Positions 34,422 through 36,386 of a stretch of DNA of 36,386 nt are shown here, piece after piece; position 1 is the stretch's first letter, and every line of letters starts with the position of its first letter. The DNA lies in the NCBI GenBank assembly GCA_964555735.1, contig CAZKTS010000078.1:1-36386 (forward strand), read 5' to 3'. Under the pieces are notes generated by a model, which made no database searches, had not been told where the DNA came from, and saw nothing but the letters and a program-made list of their open reading frames with translations. The translations under genes were made by a program, and so were the position numbers. This stretch comes from CAZKTS01 sp964555735 (GTDB taxonomy: Bacteria > Actinomycetota > Acidimicrobiia > IMCC26256 > PALSA-555).

Positions 34422-35849
34422 TCAGACCGTCGCGGTGAACATGCGGGCGCGCTCGGCCGGCGTCGCATCAGCGGCGAGCTCGGCCAGCCGGGTGAACGCG
34501 CCGGGCAGCGCGGCGAAGAAGCGGCCCTGGAGTGCCGTGAGCACGTCGGGGTCGTCGTGCTCGCCGAGACCGGCGAGCAGGTTGAGGCGCGAACCTTCGA
34601 GCCAGGCGGCGAGGTCGGGCGCGTCGGACCAGGTCATCTCGGTCGCGATGCCGGCGAGGATGACTCGGAGGTAGTCGAACGGGGTGTGGGGCATCGCGGT
34701 CGGCCGGCACCGCTCGTTCTTCTCGTCGGTGCTCCGGCCGCTCGCCTCGACCACGCCCTGGAGGGCGCCGGAGAGCGTGAGCCCGAGGCGGGTGACCAGC
34801 TGGAGCGTGATCGCGTCGTCGGTGAAGATCGGCCGAGGGGGCCGGTCGCTCAGACCCGGCGCGGCGCAGTGCACGTGCAGCGCGTCGGGTGTGGTCGGGA
34901 TCGCGCCGTGCTCGAGCACGATCTCGTCGGATGCGAGCCGAACGACGTGCCCGAGCCGAACGACGTTCTCGACCTGTCGGAGCTGTTCGAGCTCCCGGGT
35001 GCTGATGGTCGCACCTTTCATCATGCGGGGGGTGACGGTCGGGTCGGTGCGCAGCATCACGCCGTCACGCTCCAACCGTTCGTACACCTCGTCGACGGTC
35101 CCGCCTTCCACCATCGCCTCGAGCTGGAGCACGACGGCCTCGAAGGTGCGAGCGCGGCCGGGCTGGAAGAACTCGCGGTTCAGCACCCACGAGTCGCGAG
35201 GGCGGATCCAGGTGATGGCCGCAGGATCCGTGCCCCGGTCGAGGAGCCAGCAGATCGCGTCGAGCGCGGTCTTGCCGCCTCCGATGATCACGATGCCGTC
35301 CGGCGGCGTCGCGACCCTCGCCAGGTCACCGACCGGCACGCACCGCGCCCCCTCGGCGACCGGGAACGGCGGTGCCTCGGTCGCGGGGACGCGTGACTCC
35401 ATGTAGGTCGCGTCGACCGTGCGGCGACGCACGCCCGCTTCGGTCACGCGGCCGGTGACGAGCGAACGGAAGCGGCCGTCGCCGAGGTACTCGGACATCG
35501 GGAAGAACCGCACCCGTCCGGAGTCGAGGAACCGGTGCCGCATGAGGTCGTCGTAGTAGCCCGCGATCTCCGCGCCGCTGGCGCGCTCGGCGAACCCCAG
35601 GTCGCCGTCGGCGGGTTCGAGCCGGGCGTGCCCGAGGGGCGTGGAGTCGACGCCGTAGTAGGCCGACGGCTGGTGCAGCTGCACGAACGGGTACGCGTCC
35701 AGCCAATGGCCACCCGGGCGATGGCGTCGCTCCACCATCACGACATCCGCGGTGTCATCGTGCGTCAGCAGTGCATCGACGAACGCCATGCCGAGGGCGC
35801 CCGCGCCCACGACGAGGTAGTCCGTGTCGAGTCGCGCCTCGACGTCCAC
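34422..35849 (-). CDS. FAD/NAD(P)-binding oxidoreductase (flavoprotein), copy 2
   Basis: A 475-residue paralogue of the flavoprotein at 24517, of equal length. Shared landmarks: DTDYLVVGAGALGMAFVDAL, RRHRPGGHWLDAYPFVQLHQ, a second nucleotide site IIGGGKTALDA, and ITWIRPRDSWVLNR. The two diverge most in the C-terminal third. Start GTG 35849 has only a modest ribosome site. It is 25 bases downstream of the exonuclease gene on the same strand, so may be co-transcribed, and is tail-to-tail with the diiron enzyme. Substrate unknown; the two copies likely act on different molecules. Confidence 0.87.
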   Translation of the reverse strand: MDVEARLDTDYLVVGAGALGMAFVDALLTHDDTADVVMVERRHRPGGHWLDAYPFVQLHQPSAYYGVDSTPLGHARLEPADGDLGFAERASGAEIAGYYDDLMRHRFLDSGRVRFFPMSEYLGDGRFRSLVTGRVTEAGVRRRTVDATYMESRVPATEAPPFPVAEGARCVPVGDLARVATPPDGIVIIGGGKTALDAICWLLDRGTDPAAITWIRPRDSWVLNREFFQPGRARTFEAVVLQLEAMVEGGTVDEVYERLERDGVMLRTDPTVTPRMMKGATISTRELEQLRQVENVVRLGHVVRLASDEIVLEHGAIPTTPDALHVHCAAPGLSDRPPRPIFTDDAITLQLVTRLGLTLSGALQGVVEASGRSTDEKNERCRPTAMPHTPFDYLRVILAGIATEMTWSDAPDLAAWLEGSRLNLLAGLGEHDDPDVLTALQGRFFAALPGAFTRLAELAADATPAERARMFTATV

Positions 35850-35874
35850 GCGCCCGAGGGTACCGGCGTGGCGC

Positions 35875-36386
35875 TCAGGCGTCCTGGGTGGCCATCGCCG
35901 CGAGGACGCGGCGGAACAGATCGGCCTGCACGATCGCGTCCTCGAGCGCGTTGTGGGTGAGGGACTGCTGCTCGACGCCGAAGTGGCGAGCCATGGCGGC
36001 GAAGCTCGTGGCTCCCCACGAGCCGCCGGTCGCGCCCATGAACAGCGCCTTGATGTCGATCGCCTTGTGCCCGAACGGGTTGTGGCCGAGCAGGCGGTGG
36101 AAGGCGTCGGCGACGAACATCCAGTCGAATGGCGCGTTGAGCGCGACGAACACCGGGCGCGAGCGCGCCGGCGTCACCGCCGCGAGCCAGTCGGCGAACT
36201 GCTGCATGGCCGCCTGCGGGGCGACGCCGTCGGCCCGCAGCTGCGCGAGGTCGAAGCCGCCGACCGCCATCGCCTCGGGGGTGGACGCGTCCGTCGTCGG
36301 TTGCAGCTCGACGTAGAAGGTCTGCGACGGGTCGAGGGCCACGCACGCGCCGATCGACAGCAGCGAGTACGTGCTGGGGTTCGGAC
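35875..36386 (-). CDS. DnaQ-like 3'-5' exonuclease (5' end cut by window)
   Basis: The frame runs from beyond the right edge to a stop at 35875, with at least 170 residues visible. It is a DEDDh exonuclease: the region just after the first motif (PSTYSLLSIGACVAL, FYVELQP), then motif II VFVALNAPFDWMFV and motif III HNALEDAIVQADLF with the His and Asp. The first DxE motif lies outside the window. An internal GTG at 36342 should not be taken as the start, because conserved residues continue upstream. It precedes the flavoprotein gene by 25 bases. Confidence 0.88.
   Translation of the reverse strand, partial: PNPSTYSLLSIGACVALDPSQTFYVELQPTTDASTPEAMAVGGFDLAQLRADGVAPQAAMQQFADWLAAVTPARSRPVFVALNAPFDWMFVADAFHRLLGHNPFGHKAIDIKALFMGATGGSWGATSFAAMARHFGVEQQSLTHNALEDAIVQADLFRRVLAAMATQDA

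Overview
The window is compact, very GC-rich, gene-dense chromosomal DNA of a high-GC actinobacterium. The signs are strong G/C bias at third codon positions, many GTG starts, 4-base stop/start overlaps, a fused MrpA-MrpB subunit, many TetR-type regulators, a very large cyclase-homology/ATPase/LuxR regulator, split MaoC hydratases and DUF4386/DUF3224/DUF1801 proteins. An uncultured or marine/soil lineage such as Acidimicrobiia is possible but not provable here. I see no rRNA, tRNA, transposase, phage gene or CRISPR array. The largest gaps between genes are about 110-155 bases, so no stretch over 300 bases lacks a gene.

Layout. 1-2190: the tail of an unrecognised gene, an alpha/beta hydrolase, a DUF1801 protein and a secreted protein of unknown function. 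2204-7925 (minus): a complete Mrp-type Na+/H+ antiporter operon, mrpA/B(fused)-C-D-E-F-G, with every junction a 4-base overlap. 8080-10788 (minus): a His-rich secreted protein and its upstream TetR regulator, then a TetR regulator followed by an SRPBCC protein, with dyad operators near the regulator starts. 10831-16366: a nitrilase-superfamily amidohydrolase divergent from a 967-residue cyclase-homology/NB-ARC/LuxR regulator, then a small dimeric-barrel-like protein and an AmiC/FmdD-like binding protein without a signal peptide. A strong hairpin ends this block. 16431-17394: a DUF1059 protein and a TetR regulator diverging from a double operator. 17404-21504: a methyltransferase, saccharopine-dehydrogenase-like reductase and glycosyltransferase operon facing a divergent LysR regulator. 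21561-22488: DUF3224 plus a MarR regulator with a four-cysteine tail. 22588-26695: a phytanoyl-CoA-dioxygenase-like enzyme, a two-subunit MaoC hydratase, a flavoprotein and a PrmC-related methyltransferase. 26717-31378: small membrane proteins and a translationally coupled series with two DUF4386 paralogues around an MFS exporter. 31432-36386: an in-frame ArsR/arsenate-reductase/VOC fusion, a HemK2-like methyltransferase divergent from a haem-oxygenase-like diiron protein, a second copy of the flavoprotein, and a DnaQ-like exonuclease that runs off the window.

The most unusual items are the ArsR-LMWPTP-VOC fusion with a strong internal start; the nitrilase with an inserted Cys/Cys/Cys/His cluster near a cytosolic amide-binding-type protein and a cyclase-homology regulator lacking a metal aspartate; the duplicated pairing of flavoprotein and PrmC-like methyltransferase at two loci less than 10 kb apart; and the small methyltransferase/reductase/glycosyltransferase cluster with its own LysR. 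All functional statements are read from motifs; no database search was run.
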